A stretch of DNA of 59,868 bases from a virus. Below are positions 10,684-21,161 of this stretch, piece by piece. The notes under the pieces were generated by a model that worked only from the letters and a program-made list of their open reading frames with translations, searched no databases and had not been told where the DNA came from. Each line of letters starts with the position of its first letter. The stretch's first letter is position 1. Where the stretch lies: positions 1 to 59,868 of the IMG/VR virus record IMGVR_UViG_3300042520_002584; one strand, 5' to 3'. A program made the position numbers and the translations under genes.

Positions 10684-13600
10684 TTACGCCGCAGCAACTA
10701 TAATATCATTACTTTCAGCCCACCCACTCGCTACACCCAATGCGTCGGTTACCCAAACACGGACATAAACCGCATTGCCCACTACTAGTGGAGCTTGAAC
10801 TGGATACGTAGAACTATTATAATACGACCCCGAATTTGGTGCGTTGAAACCATTTCGCAATTGATTATTCGAGCTATAACTCCACATGTACTGATATGCG
10901 TTTGAATCTAATCCTTCCGCATCCGATGCATTAGTTATAGTAGCGGTTAAATTCTCGCCTATTTTACCGGTTCCCGTTAGAGTAACCGTAAGAGTTGCTG
11001 GATGATTTTGTGTAATGGTAATTGAATTTGAACTTGTAATAGTCTCTAAATTTCCAATACCGTCAGTATACTTCATTTCGCAAGTCATAACTTTACCGTT
11101 ATCCGAAGCTACTGTTTTATAAGTAGCCGCTGTTGCGTTCGCAATTGCAGTTCCGTCGGCTTTCCATTGATATGAGAAAGTCCCTAATCCATCAGCATCA
11201 GCTACGGTATTAGTTAATGATAATGTACAACCGGCGGCATTAGCTGCATTATTACTAGTTATAGTAATTGAACCAGTCGGTGCATGATTAGGAGGAACTA
11301 CTACTTTCGGTGCATCTAAATGTAATCCGGATATATTCGGGTCGCTATCACCAGAACCAGGTAAATAAACCATTTTCGGCGTATAAACCCAAACCGATTC
11401 GTATCTAGTAAAATATCCTAAAACGACTGCAGATGCTGCACTACCATCATACGCCATATTGGTTTTAAATATATAACCATTACCTGGTTCCTGCATTGCC
11501 GTACTATCTAAAATAACACTAGGATTCTCGAAATCATATAACTTATAGGTTAATTGTGAACCGACAGTCCGCAAAACTGATGCTAAGTCATGAACTACGA
11601 ATGCAAAATATTTAATATTTTTAAATGTGGGGTCTGTTAATATAGTTTTTAATTCGAATTTAAATGCTTCGTAAATATTAGTTTTTTGAACGTCGATATA
11701 CCCACTAGACGAATAACTAGCTGCTGTTAAATCCGCAGCAGTATTCGCGGATGGATGACCTGATATATTAGTTACGTAACAAACACTCGCCCCACCTTGA
11801 GCGCTAAAACCGCCGCCGCCAATTCTAGGCGCATTAGTTATCGTCCCTTGACCATAAACCGCAAAATAACCATCCATATCAGCCTGACCAAAATTATTTA
11901 CATTTGTTTTACTCCATTTATATGCAAATACTGGATACGAGAATGAAATTGGTGTTTCATCTGCTGCTAAAACAGTAACCGAGTTTAATGAACTAACCGA
12001 ATATTTAAAACCGTCGGATACGTAATTTACTACGACTGCTATACTTTTATGGGTTTCGGTTGCAGCAGGCGTAAATGTAGTCCCAGTAGATCCAGATAAT
12101 ATAGACGCTACACCATTATCAACAGTATACCATTGATATGTCATACCTGAGGCGCCAGACGGTAATCCACTGACTGAAAGAGAACTTCCAATTTGAGGAG
12201 CTAAACCAGAAAAAGTAATAGTTAATCCAAATAAGGTAATCGTTGCAATTGCTGGTTTAACTACAGTAGGTGAATCATTATCAGCTACTTTAACATATAG
12301 AATTGTTTTTGCCATATCGAATGGTAAACCATTACCAGTATATGTAATTTTACCAGTTGAGTCGATGGTATAATAATCTTTGGTTGCGACGCCAGAATCA
12401 GTATCAGACGCCGACGTAACAAAACTATATTTAAATACGGGAACGCCAGATAATTTAGATGTTATTGTATTATTCGAAGAAACATCAGTAAATGGAGAAA
12501 ATCCATTAACTTCATTTAATGGATAAGTAAAGGTTAATGGATTGATTGAAACTTTAGCTGGTTTGGTATTAATCTGAACTTCGCCCGTTATTACGACATG
12601 AGTAACTATATCCGTTATCATAACTGTAAAATTAGTAACTGCGGCGTCATCCATTACTATAGTAGCAGTTGATATGGCGCCAGTATCCTCATTCATTGAA
12701 TAACGACTAGCATATGTTCCGCTAGATGCAGTTATCGCATACTTATAAGTTCCAGAACCAGCAGTCGTTATTTCGAATGGTTTAAAATTAGATAAATTAG
12801 TTTCTGCAAAATATATTTTTGTTTTTTTATTATTTACTAACGGTAAGGTAGAATCAATAACTGCAATTAATTTTGGCCAAACTTTATAATTATGTCTTAC
12901 CCACCATGTATACGATTTCGAATCAGTGACTGTATAATCATTAGTATATGATCCGACCGTAGCAAATGATTGATTATTTACCAATCCGGTAGTTGCGTTG
13001 ATAGTCGTTGAATTATTTGATGCAGTAAATGCATAAACCGGATAACCGCCAGTCAAGTTAGGAAATGGTGATTTTACAAATTTATTATAATATGATTTTG
13101 TATTATCGTCATATATCGTCAATAATCCATCACCGACAGCAATATCAAAATTTCTAGTACCAGTGTTCCCATCATCCCACCAAATATTATCTCGAATCTC
13201 AATAAATGCAGTTATTGATTTTTGTTGGCCTACTTTATCTGTTATATTAATAACTGCAGTTGTTCCGTTATTTGCAGCTAATATTTGATTTGTTGCACCT
13301 AAAGGTCGGGTTAAATTAACAGACCCATCAGCTTGTTGGGCTAATGCTAAACCATTATCCGGAAAAACTGTTGATGCGAAAGTATATGTATATGGTTTAA
13401 TACCTAATGTTACATTATTAATTAATTTTATTGGAGATGGATTTTGTGGATTAAACCAACTTTTTAAATAAAATAAATTAGCCGCGGTTGCTGGCGCATC
13501 GACCGTTAATTCAGTTAGAGTTAACGCTAAATTAATACTAATTCGGTTATTAATATTCCCATCTCTATCCACACCATATTTGTTATCGAATTTATCTTTA

Positions 13601-14349
13601 ACTATAAAATATAATGCTTTATTTTTAGTAGCAGGAACATGATCTGAAAAAAATGTTAAAAATTTATCATTTAATTTCCCAGTTATTAAACCAGTATCGT
13701 TATTAATAGATAGATCACCAAAAGTAGTCGCCGATATATCATTAAGGAATGGAACTGATGGATAAACTTCTTTTAATTTATCAATATCAAATTCATATTT
13801 AAATCCGGCATCCGCATAAGTTCCGCCCGCCATTGCCCCACCAGAAACCACATAATTATTATTCGCATCAATAAATGGATTAAAACTAACAGTATCATCC
13901 ATATTTTGAGCAAATGATAATTTATTTTGGGGTATTGAAACGACGATAGCCGGCCAAACAACTTTAAATAAAACTTCACAATATCGATTTTTTTTGAAAT
14001 TATCTAATCTATCCGCAAAATTAGCTCGATATTTTTGAAAATCAACAACTTCTATTTTCATTGCATCTGAAGTTATCGATTTTGCATTAATTCTTGGAAT
14101 AGTTCCACTAACTAATCCGGTTTGGTTATTGATAGTTAAATTTAATGTATTAGTTCCGATAAATTGATATCTATACGGGAATGCGTAGTTATTTGCTCTA
14201 TATTTAGTACCACCTCTTATAGTAAGAGAATTAACTGGTGAGAATGATACTAATGAATTTACTTCGACTTCTACTGTATTATTCGCCGGTAAACTAGCAG
14301 TAGCTGCAGTAAATAATCTAGTATTTAATAATGGTTTTGATATAAACAT
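10684..14349 (-). CDS. Adhesin with Ig/cadherin-like modules, family B anchor (1221 aa)
   Basis: The N-terminus MFISKPLLNTRLFTAAT is shared with the 1820-residue gene upstream and, more loosely, with the 371-residue one. Residues about 1-330 form a family B module containing an IRGGTKYRA segment and repeated INN-x-TG-x-(V/I)-(S/T)G steps typical of putative-Ig/cadherin-like domains, which recur to about residue 730. Then come a segment of about 250 residues without recognised repeats and two copies of an Ig-like unit (DADGL...YQWK...G...D-x-GK...YTDG, about residues 1050-1150). The same unit occurs in the plus-strand proteins beginning at 56919 and 58518. Expected on the virion surface as a carbohydrate or protein binder; this is inference. 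No enzyme motif seen. A late-type promoter motif precedes it. Confidence 0.82.
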   Translation of the reverse strand: MFISKPLLNTRLFTAATASLPANNTVEVEVNSLVSFSPVNSLTIRGGTKYRANNYAFPYRYQFIGTNTLNLTINNQTGLVSGTIPRINAKSITSDAMKIEVVDFQKYRANFADRLDNFKKNRYCEVLFKVVWPAIVVSIPQNKLSFAQNMDDTVSFNPFIDANNNYVVSGGAMAGGTYADAGFKYEFDIDKLKEVYPSVPFLNDISATTFGDLSINNDTGLITGKLNDKFLTFFSDHVPATKNKALYFIVKDKFDNKYGVDRDGNINNRISINLALTLTELTVDAPATAANLFYLKSWFNPQNPSPIKLINNVTLGIKPYTYTFASTVFPDNGLALAQQADGSVNLTRPLGATNQILAANNGTTAVINITDKVGQQKSITAFIEIRDNIWWDDGNTGTRNFDIAVGDGLLTIYDDNTKSYYNKFVKSPFPNLTGGYPVYAFTASNNSTTINATTGLVNNQSFATVGSYTNDYTVTDSKSYTWWVRHNYKVWPKLIAVIDSTLPLVNNKKTKIYFAETNLSNFKPFEITTAGSGTYKYAITASSGTYASRYSMNEDTGAISTATIVMDDAAVTNFTVMITDIVTHVVITGEVQINTKPAKVSINPLTFTYPLNEVNGFSPFTDVSSNNTITSKLSGVPVFKYSFVTSASDTDSGVATKDYYTIDSTGKITYTGNGLPFDMAKTILYVKVADNDSPTVVKPAIATITLFGLTITFSGLAPQIGSSLSVSGLPSGASGMTYQWYTVDNGVASILSGSTGTTFTPAATETHKSIAVVVNYVSDGFKYSVSSLNSVTVLAADETPISFSYPVFAYKWSKTNVNNFGQADMDGYFAVYGQGTITNAPRIGGGGFSAQGGASVCYVTNISGHPSANTAADLTAASYSSSGYIDVQKTNIYEAFKFELKTILTDPTFKNIKYFAFVVHDLASVLRTVGSQLTYKLYDFENPSVILDSTAMQEPGNGYIFKTNMAYDGSAASAVVLGYFTRYESVWVYTPKMVYLPGSGDSDPNISGLHLDAPKVVVPPNHAPTGSITITSNNAANAAGCTLSLTNTVADADGLGTFSYQWKADGTAIANATAATYKTVASDNGKVMTCEMKYTDGIGNLETITSSNSITITQNHPATLTVTLTGTGKIGENLTATITNASDAEGLDSNAYQYMWSYSSNNQLRNGFNAPNSGSYYNSSTYPVQAPLVVGNAVYVRVWVTDALGVASGWAESNDIIVAAA

Positions 14350-14393
14350 AATTACTCACGGTATGGTTAAAATGGTATAAATGGATAATATGA

Positions 14394-14401
14394 TATTTAT
14401 C
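14394..14401 (-). promoter_or_regulatory. Late-type promoter motif GATAAATA
   Basis: Minus strand GATAAATA, 44 bp before the ATG at 14349. Confidence 0.55.
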
Positions 14402-14434
14402 TTTATCAACGGTAATTTTACCTGTTCTATCATA

Positions 14435-15550
14435 TTAATGAACTTCTATAAACGCAGTAATATAGGCGAATTGCCCCATAGAATCAATAACGTTAACTTT
14501 TGCCGACGATTGATTGTTAATGCGGGGTATTTCCGGCAAATTGACCGTTTTAGGTTTGATAATAACCGAATCATCTGACTGAATTATCAATTGAAAATGT
14601 TTATCGAAAGTTTTAGATTCGAAGGAAACTGTATACGGTTTTAATCCCCCGCCAATTTTAGATATAACAGTAAATGATTGGTTAGTATTATCAACCGCTT
14701 TGGCTAAGGTTAAATTAATTGGATTTGGAGGAGTTAAAATATATAATTCATCTACAGTTAATGATAAATCAATCTTAATTCTACTGTAAATTTTACCGTC
14801 ATTATCAACACCACTAATATTATTTAATCTATCTTTAATGATAAAATATAATGGAATTATTTTAGTTCCGAATTTATTGTTATTAAAAAATTCTAAGAAC
14901 TCTGTTGATATAGTCCCAGTAATTTTTCCGGTATTATTATTAAGTGATAAACTACCGAATGTTTTTTTTGTAATATTAGGTCCGAATGAAATATGCGGAT
15001 ATAATAATTTTAAATAGTCGACATCGAATTCATATTTAAAACTTTTACCAGTTCCGCCAGTAACAACAGAAACCCCATTATTAACAAATGGATTAAAGTC
15101 TATAGTATCGTTAATATTAATAATTAATGATGTTTTAGTTATAGCTGCACTAATAGGCGGCCATCTAACGTCAAAATAAATAGTACAAAATTTTATTCTA
15201 GTGAAATTATTTAGCGGGTCGGAAAAATTACATTTTTTATTAATACTATCAAATATCGCTATTTTTACCGGAACTATTTTTGTTTTAGTTGATATTGGAT
15301 TTACAGTTCCGGATATCTTACCGTTTTTAGAATTAATAACTAAACCAAGAGCATTAGGACCGACTAACTTGTAGCGATATGGACTAGTCCATGGATTAGT
15401 TTTAAATCTAGTTCCACCTTGTACGGTATACGCATCGATTGGATAGTAAATAATAGTATCACGAACTAAAATAACTTTACCATTTTCGGGCATCAGTATA
15501 TTAGTTGCTGCAAAAATTCTATCTTCGGAATTTGGTTTTGATATATGCAT
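14435..15550 (-). CDS. Short family B adhesin paralogue (371 aa)
   Basis: Starts MHISKPNSEDRIFAATN and follows the family B N-terminal module of its two neighbours almost step for step: a VQGGTRFK segment, then INSKNGKISGT, then a FEVD/FDVD segment, then LNNNTGKITGT, and a VIDSMGQ segment at the end. It stops after that module, so it is either an anchor-only protein or a paralogue that lost its distal part. Codons and frame look intact. It begins 10 bp after the end of the 1820-residue gene, so the two are probably co-transcribed; no good late motif lies in the gap (best is AATAAATT). Confidence 0.78.
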   Translation of the reverse strand: MHISKPNSEDRIFAATNILMPENGKVILVRDTIIYYPIDAYTVQGGTRFKTNPWTSPYRYKLVGPNALGLVINSKNGKISGTVNPISTKTKIVPVKIAIFDSINKKCNFSDPLNNFTRIKFCTIYFDVRWPPISAAITKTSLIININDTIDFNPFVNNGVSVVTGGTGKSFKYEFDVDYLKLLYPHISFGPNITKKTFGSLSLNNNTGKITGTISTEFLEFFNNNKFGTKIIPLYFIIKDRLNNISGVDNDGKIYSRIKIDLSLTVDELYILTPPNPINLTLAKAVDNTNQSFTVISKIGGGLKPYTVSFESKTFDKHFQLIIQSDDSVIIKPKTVNLPEIPRINNQSSAKVNVIDSMGQFAYITAFIEVH

Positions 15551-15559
15551 ATTACTAAA

Positions 15560-18500
15560 TTAATTTATTGGTATATAATAAACTGCGCCAGCATTTCCAA
15601 TTGCTTGGCGATTTTTGTTTTTAGCTCCCACTACTACTTGTGTTCCGGCATTATTTAAAGAAACCGAACATCCAAAATTATCTCCCGCCGCTTTATCATT
15701 CGCCATTAATTTAGTATACTGAGTCCATACCTTACCGACTCGCTTGTAAATATAAACTGCACCACAAGCAACTAATCCAATCGCATTTGCTTTCATTTCA
15801 CCTACCGCGATAACATCACCCGCCCCATTAATCGAAACGGCCGAACCAAAATTAGTATTGGCTTCCTTATCCGATGCTGTTAATTTACCTTCATAAATCC
15901 AAGTTGAATTGGCTCGTCTATAAACATAAGCTGCGCCAGCTTTAACTAAACCAGATTGCGTTTCATCCGGAGCCCCAATAACAACACGATCACCGTTACC
16001 ATCCATATCGACACTAGCACCAAAATGACCATCTTTTATTGGGAACGGGGCATCGATCCATAATTCTCTAGTCCATTCAGAATCAACTAAATTTAAGGTA
16101 GTCCATACTTCACTATTATCTTCGTATGTCGTAATTCTAACTGCAACACCTGCCGGATTACCACCTGATCCACTACCATTACGAATAGTTAATGTTAAAT
16201 CTTGAGTAAGTTGATTATGAATGTTAATAAACCAAGTTTGCGAGCCCGTAAATCCCGAATAATTATTTGACCCCATATCGAGCATATAATACTCTACATT
16301 ATTATCCGCAGCCATTTGTACCCAATACAAGCCGAAAGCTGGAAAAGTTATGGGTGTGGTTATAGTAACCGTTCTATTTGCAGTAAATGGACCGGACCAG
16401 ATCGCATACTTATTCATAAATGAACCCCAACTACCATAACTAACATGTTTCCAGCCAGGAATGCCTTTATTTTTATGATGAATAGTTACGGTTCCGCAAT
16501 TAGTTACATTTTTTACGTTATTATTATCAGTTGGTGAACCTTCAATAGCCCGATCGCCAGCTAAATTACATGCCGTTGCAGAACCATGCATCGCTCCAGC
16601 TTCAGAACCATGGGCTGGTATTATTTCTGCATCAGTTTTCCAATCTAAATTAGCCCAAACACTACCGGCTCGATAATACGCATAAACATAACCGACTTGC
16701 GCTAATTCCCCAGTATCATCACCACTGGCACCAATAATTACAATAGACCCATCACTATTAATAGAAACTGCACTACCAAAATAATCGTTGGCTCCGCCAT
16801 TACCACCAGTAATATAAAACTCTTCGGTCCATGAGGTTCCATTACGTTTGAATATATAAGCACCACCGGAATCATTTTGATTATAAGGCAATGCATTAGC
16901 ATTAGGGGCTCCGACTATAATGCGATCGCCATTATAAGTTATATCGACAGCAGAACCAAAATGATCACCATCTACTATATTAGACGAAACTAATTTAGCT
17001 TCTTGAGTCCATGTATTACCATTACCCACAAATATATACACAGCCCCAGTATCCGTCGGTCCCGCTAATGGTGATCCAATAACAACTCTGGTACCATCTC
17101 CACTATAAGCAATAACCGTTCCGAAGTTAGCTCCGGCTTGATTAGCAACATCATCAGGAAGCATTTTTGTCATTGGTGGTTTTGGTATTGTAGTAATCCA
17201 TACGCCCCCATTTCCGGCATCACCGGTAATAGTTTTGGTACTAAGTAAACCTTTATTGCCAGCTGGGTTTATAGCCCAATCTTCAATTATTGGGTTAATA
17301 TAAGATCTACCTTTACTACCTGCCTCACCACCTTTATCGCCAGTATTAACTAAACCACCAGTACCATGACCAATTAAAATACTACCGTACCCGGCTGGCG
17401 CTCCACCACCCCCAGCACCGCCACCGCCACCATCACCAGTTCCTTTATTACCGCCATCTATTGCCCCACCGATATTAATCACATTCCAATCTGCTGATTT
17501 ACCTTTGGCTTGATTACCACCACCACCACCACCGGCTCCACCAGCCGCAACAACCATAACTGTTCCATCCGCTCGTAAAATAGCTGAAGAACCGCCACCC
17601 CAACCACCAGAACCAGAATCACCAGCTTTCCCAGCTCTACCACCAACACCACCAGCTGTATAACCAGAACCAGAATCGACTATATCTAAAGCAAATCCAG
17701 CGTGGCCGGAAATAGCATCACCGCCGGCGTTTTTAGCTTCAATAGTTATAACATGATCACCTTTCGTTAAATATTGATGGCCCCAATTGGTATTAGTAAA
17801 ATTAGGATTAGTCGAAGTCATAATTGATATATCAACGACAATATTTGAATCGACTGATACAGTTCCGATATTATCTGCGCAGAACGTAAATACGTAATTT
17901 GAATCGCGTGGGAAATTAATAGTTCTAGTCCAAACTCGCGGAGTACTACCCCAATCAGTAGTGCTATCCCATATTGCATTATCATTATACCATTTACAAC
18001 CACCATTTACAAATGATGATACATTTACTAGCGGTTGGGTTGGAGTTGATAATGCAACTAATTTAGCTGGATTTATAATATTTGGTAATTTATCATTCGG
18101 TATTCTATTGATTTGATCCCAATGGAATTGGTCGTATACAACTGTACCGCCAGCACCACCAGCACCAATATAAATTTGTAGATTTTCACCGACATTAACA
18201 TCGAAAGTGGCAGTGATAGAATCACCATCGCAACCATCACCTCCGGTTAATAAATCCCAGCCACCGCCACCACCACCGCCACCATTTACGATGACATCAA
18301 TCGATATAATACCCGGCGGAACTGGATAATCTATGAACGGACCGTCAGTCGGTAAATCTGTTATTTTGGTTGAACTTTGTCTTATATTAAATGTTGTTTG
18401 AGCTCTTTGATTAGAAGCTAAGGTATCGGTATATGTCGCGGTTACTGTAACGTCAGTCCCGACACTAGAATTGTAAGTAACGCTTGATGCATTATCTAAT

Positions 18501-21022
18501 GTTTGATTTATAGTCGGTGCCGCATTATTAGATGGAATTAAAGACCAAATAACATTACCAACAACATCATCGAAATCAGATAGTGATGCAGTAATTGCAG
18601 TATCTGAATAATATGCACCCGAAATAGCTCCAGTTAATATAATAGTTCCTGGAGTATTTGCCGGTAATGCTAATGGTCTGGTAAATGTATATGTATGTGT
18701 TCCGGACGGTAAATCACTTAATGCGACATCAGTAACTGTAACTGTTATATTAACCGATGGATTAGTTCTTATATCCGACGGTAACGTTATTGGTGGAGTA
18801 TAAGTAACAATACCACTAGCATCGATAGAAACATTACCATAATCTGTCGTATTATGAGAATTCGTTGATTCGACCGATACGGTCCAAGTATAAGAACCAT
18901 TACCACTAGTTATAGTATTCGGAGTATAAGTAGACGCACTTCCTCGAATAGTTTCGGTCGCCGGTATCGTGACCGGGTTATCAACAACAATAAATGGTTT
19001 ATAATCGACGGATAGTTGAACAAATAATCCATTAACTACCCGTTTAGTGATAGTATCGGTAACTTCAATTTCAATTAATTTTTGACCGACGCCAGTAACT
19101 TGCGTAATTGATGATAATTCGCCAGTTCTAATATCTAATTGATATTTGTCGGTTGTATCGGTTGTAGTTCCGTTTATAATAGCACCGTCAGTCGTACTTT
19201 TTATATGATAAACATATGAACCAGAACCGGCTGTTACTGTAATTGGTTCGAATATAGCTAATGATGATTCATTATAAAATGATTTAGTTCTATACTGCGT
19301 ATTATTACCCTTTAATGGTAAACTAGTAACGACCGAAGCGGCTAATGCTGGATAAATTAAATATGTATGGGTGATAGTTTTAGTAAACCCATAATTATCA
19401 GTTAATGTAAAAATACTTTTAGTCGAACCATCGGTGCTAGGATTTGCAAACGATGATGTTCTAGTTACTATACCAGTGGTTAAACCGATCGGGACAGAAA
19501 CATTCGAACTAGTATATGATTTATAAACACTAACTCCGCCGGCGGTACTTACTGGATACCCACCCGTCGTGCCATTAAACGGATCTAAAACATATTTGTT
19601 ATAATATGATTTAGAATTATCATCATAATAACTTAATGGATCATTTACTACTAATATAATAGTTTGATTAGTTGCTGTTAATACGATATCAGGTACGACT
19701 TCAACCCAAATCGTTATAGTTGTGGTTTGACCAGCTCCGTCGGTAACAGTTATAGTCGAACTAGTTCCGCCAGTTCCACCAGTTCCGCCAGTACCTCCTG
19801 ATCCACCAGTTCCTCCAGATCCACCAGTTCCTCCAGTACCACCTGATCCACCTGATCCACCAGTTCCTCCAGTACCACCTGATCCACCTGATCCACCAGT
19901 ACCTCCTGATCCACCAGTACCTCCTGATCCACCAGTACCTCCCGATCCACCAGTACCTCCTGATCCACCAGTACCTCCTGATCCGCCAGTACCTCCAGAA
20001 CTAGCATCATCTCTTACTAATCGAGTAACACCATCATCTCCGGTTACAATTCTAAAACCTTCATCAGTTAATCTATTATCATTAAATGTATAATCAAAAG
20101 GCCCAACACCACCATTACCGTTACCATTAGTTATCGGTATAGATATATCAGTTGGGTTACCATCCGTAACATGAATATCAATAGGTGGTGCAGGTATAAT
20201 CGCAATCGGCTCTAAAGTTAAATTAAATTGAACGTTAATAACATTACTGCTATTTCTAAATTTATCTCGAACGAATACCGGTAACGTCATATTCTTCGTT
20301 CCGGCTGTATGATTAAACATAGGATTAAAATAATGATTTAATCGCCCAGTAATTTCACCAGTATCTGGATTTAAAATTAAATCACCGAACGAAGTTTCGG
20401 TTATAGTATTAAAAAAAGCTGAACCGTGGACTGCTTCGGGAAACGCTAATTGTAAACTTTCCGAGTCGAAATAATATTTAAAATCGGCATCAGCAAAAGT
20501 CCCACCCGCACTTGCACCACCGACTATATCATAATGACCGTCAGCATAAGTAAATGGATTGAAACTAACAGTATCATCCATATTTTTATTTAATGTTGCT
20601 TTATTTGCTGGTGTAGTAACGACTATGGCAGGCCATGAAACTTTAATATCGATAGTGCAATATTTTTTTGTTCCTAAATTAACAATAGGATCATTAAAAT
20701 TAGCTCGAATATTATGGAAATCCGCGACTTCTAATCTTAATGTTATATTTAAAAATTTAGCATTAATTCGAGATATAGTTCCTGTTATTGCACCAGTAAA
20801 CTCATCGATAGTAATACCAACATCATTAGATCCAACTAATTTATATCGATATGGATGTATTCCATTATCTGCCCGATATTTAGTTCCGCCTCTAACCGTT
20901 AATGTATCTATAGGCGAATACGAAAAAACAGAAGCTACAACCGCCGGTAACGGATCTGATGGTAATAATATAGTGGCGGCAGTAAATAATCTAGTATTTA
21001 ATAGGGGTTTAGATATAAACAT
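15560..21022 (-). CDS. Large adhesin: family B anchor, glycine repeat, Gly-rich domain and FG-GAP propeller (1820 aa)
   Basis: Residues 1-330 are the family B anchor module. Residues about 342-418 are a low-complexity GGTGGSGG repeat, probably a flexible linker. Residues about 420-890 hold further Ig/cadherin-like segments. Residues about 900-1285 look like the glycine-rich domain of phage fibres (IDVIV followed by poly-G), split by an insert of about 130 residues with an ADN...D...H...L-x-x-G-x-H-x-(V/I)TI pattern. Residues about 1290-1820 contain FG(S/C)(A/S)V and IGAP/VVGA repeats, each followed by a Y(I/V)(F/Y)(K/R)R segment: FG-GAP repeats of an integrin-alpha-like beta-propeller. A second ADN-type module interrupts the propeller near residues 1500-1640. 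Probable receptor-binding adhesin. A CATAAATA motif lies 53 bp upstream. Confidence 0.85.
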   Translation of the reverse strand: MFISKPLLNTRLFTAATILLPSDPLPAVVASVFSYSPIDTLTVRGGTKYRADNGIHPYRYKLVGSNDVGITIDEFTGAITGTISRINAKFLNITLRLEVADFHNIRANFNDPIVNLGTKKYCTIDIKVSWPAIVVTTPANKATLNKNMDDTVSFNPFTYADGHYDIVGGASAGGTFADADFKYYFDSESLQLAFPEAVHGSAFFNTITETSFGDLILNPDTGEITGRLNHYFNPMFNHTAGTKNMTLPVFVRDKFRNSSNVINVQFNLTLEPIAIIPAPPIDIHVTDGNPTDISIPITNGNGNGGVGPFDYTFNDNRLTDEGFRIVTGDDGVTRLVRDDASSGGTGGSGGTGGSGGTGGSGGTGGSGGTGGSGGTGGSGGSGGTGGTGGSGGSGGTGGTGGSGGTGGSGGTGGTGGTGGTSSTITVTDGAGQTTTITIWVEVVPDIVLTATNQTIILVVNDPLSYYDDNSKSYYNKYVLDPFNGTTGGYPVSTAGGVSVYKSYTSSNVSVPIGLTTGIVTRTSSFANPSTDGSTKSIFTLTDNYGFTKTITHTYLIYPALAASVVTSLPLKGNNTQYRTKSFYNESSLAIFEPITVTAGSGSYVYHIKSTTDGAIINGTTTDTTDKYQLDIRTGELSSITQVTGVGQKLIEIEVTDTITKRVVNGLFVQLSVDYKPFIVVDNPVTIPATETIRGSASTYTPNTITSGNGSYTWTVSVESTNSHNTTDYGNVSIDASGIVTYTPPITLPSDIRTNPSVNITVTVTDVALSDLPSGTHTYTFTRPLALPANTPGTIILTGAISGAYYSDTAITASLSDFDDVVGNVIWSLIPSNNAAPTINQTLDNASSVTYNSSVGTDVTVTATYTDTLASNQRAQTTFNIRQSSTKITDLPTDGPFIDYPVPPGIISIDVIVNGGGGGGGGWDLLTGGDGCDGDSITATFDVNVGENLQIYIGAGGAGGTVVYDQFHWDQINRIPNDKLPNIINPAKLVALSTPTQPLVNVSSFVNGGCKWYNDNAIWDSTTDWGSTPRVWTRTINFPRDSNYVFTFCADNIGTVSVDSNIVVDISIMTSTNPNFTNTNWGHQYLTKGDHVITIEAKNAGGDAISGHAGFALDIVDSGSGYTAGGVGGRAGKAGDSGSGGWGGGSSAILRADGTVMVVAAGGAGGGGGGNQAKGKSADWNVINIGGAIDGGNKGTGDGGGGGAGGGGAPAGYGSILIGHGTGGLVNTGDKGGEAGSKGRSYINPIIEDWAINPAGNKGLLSTKTITGDAGNGGVWITTIPKPPMTKMLPDDVANQAGANFGTVIAYSGDGTRVVIGSPLAGPTDTGAVYIFVGNGNTWTQEAKLVSSNIVDGDHFGSAVDITYNGDRIIVGAPNANALPYNQNDSGGAYIFKRNGTSWTEEFYITGGNGGANDYFGSAVSINSDGSIVIIGASGDDTGELAQVGYVYAYYRAGSVWANLDWKTDAEIIPAHGSEAGAMHGSATACNLAGDRAIEGSPTDNNNVKNVTNCGTVTIHHKNKGIPGWKHVSYGSWGSFMNKYAIWSGPFTANRTVTITTPITFPAFGLYWVQMAADNNVEYYMLDMGSNNYSGFTGSQTWFINIHNQLTQDLTLTIRNGSGSGGNPAGVAVRITTYEDNSEVWTTLNLVDSEWTRELWIDAPFPIKDGHFGASVDMDGNGDRVVIGAPDETQSGLVKAGAAYVYRRANSTWIYEGKLTASDKEANTNFGSAVSINGAGDVIAVGEMKANAIGLVACGAVYIYKRVGKVWTQYTKLMANDKAAGDNFGCSVSLNNAGTQVVVGAKNKNRQAIGNAGAVYYIPIN
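19763..19997 (-). repeat. 9/18-bp tandem repeat encoding GGTGGS
   Basis: About 235 bp of tandem units; the plus strand repeats ccaccagtacctcctgat with variants, an 18-bp unit made of two related 9-mers. On the minus strand it encodes Gly-Gly-Thr/Gly-Gly-Ser. Because the unit is a multiple of three, expansion or contraction would change linker length but keep frame. Confidence 0.9.
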
Positions 21023-21075
21023 AATTACTCATAATGAATGGGACTTAAGGTAAGTACTAATTAGTCATAATATGT

Positions 21076-21083
21076 TATTTATG
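21076..21083 (-). promoter_or_regulatory. Late-type promoter motif CATAAATA
   Basis: Minus strand CATAAATA, 53 bp before the ATG at 21022, just past the terminator of the upstream fibre gene. Confidence 0.5.
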
Positions 21084-21111
21084 GGTAAAATTGATTTATC
21101 GAGGGCATAAA

Positions 21112-21140
21112 AAATGGGGTTAATATAATTAACCCCATTT
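21112..21140 (-). terminator. Intrinsic terminator after the 1511-aa fibre gene
   Basis: Perfect 13-bp stem (aaatggggttaat / attaaccccattt) with a 3-nt loop. Read on the minus strand it is followed by TTTATG after a T run, 22 bp downstream of the stop at 21162. Confidence 0.8.
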
Positions 21141-21161
21141 AATAGAATACGAAACTATTAA

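Noticed and set aside
10235-21053. Short plus-strand frames and minus-strand alternative frames (such as near 17818-18006 and 19750-20010) inside adhesin genes
   Set aside because: Shadow frames of the large minus-strand genes; the one at 19750-20010 is simply the glycine repeat read in another frame.
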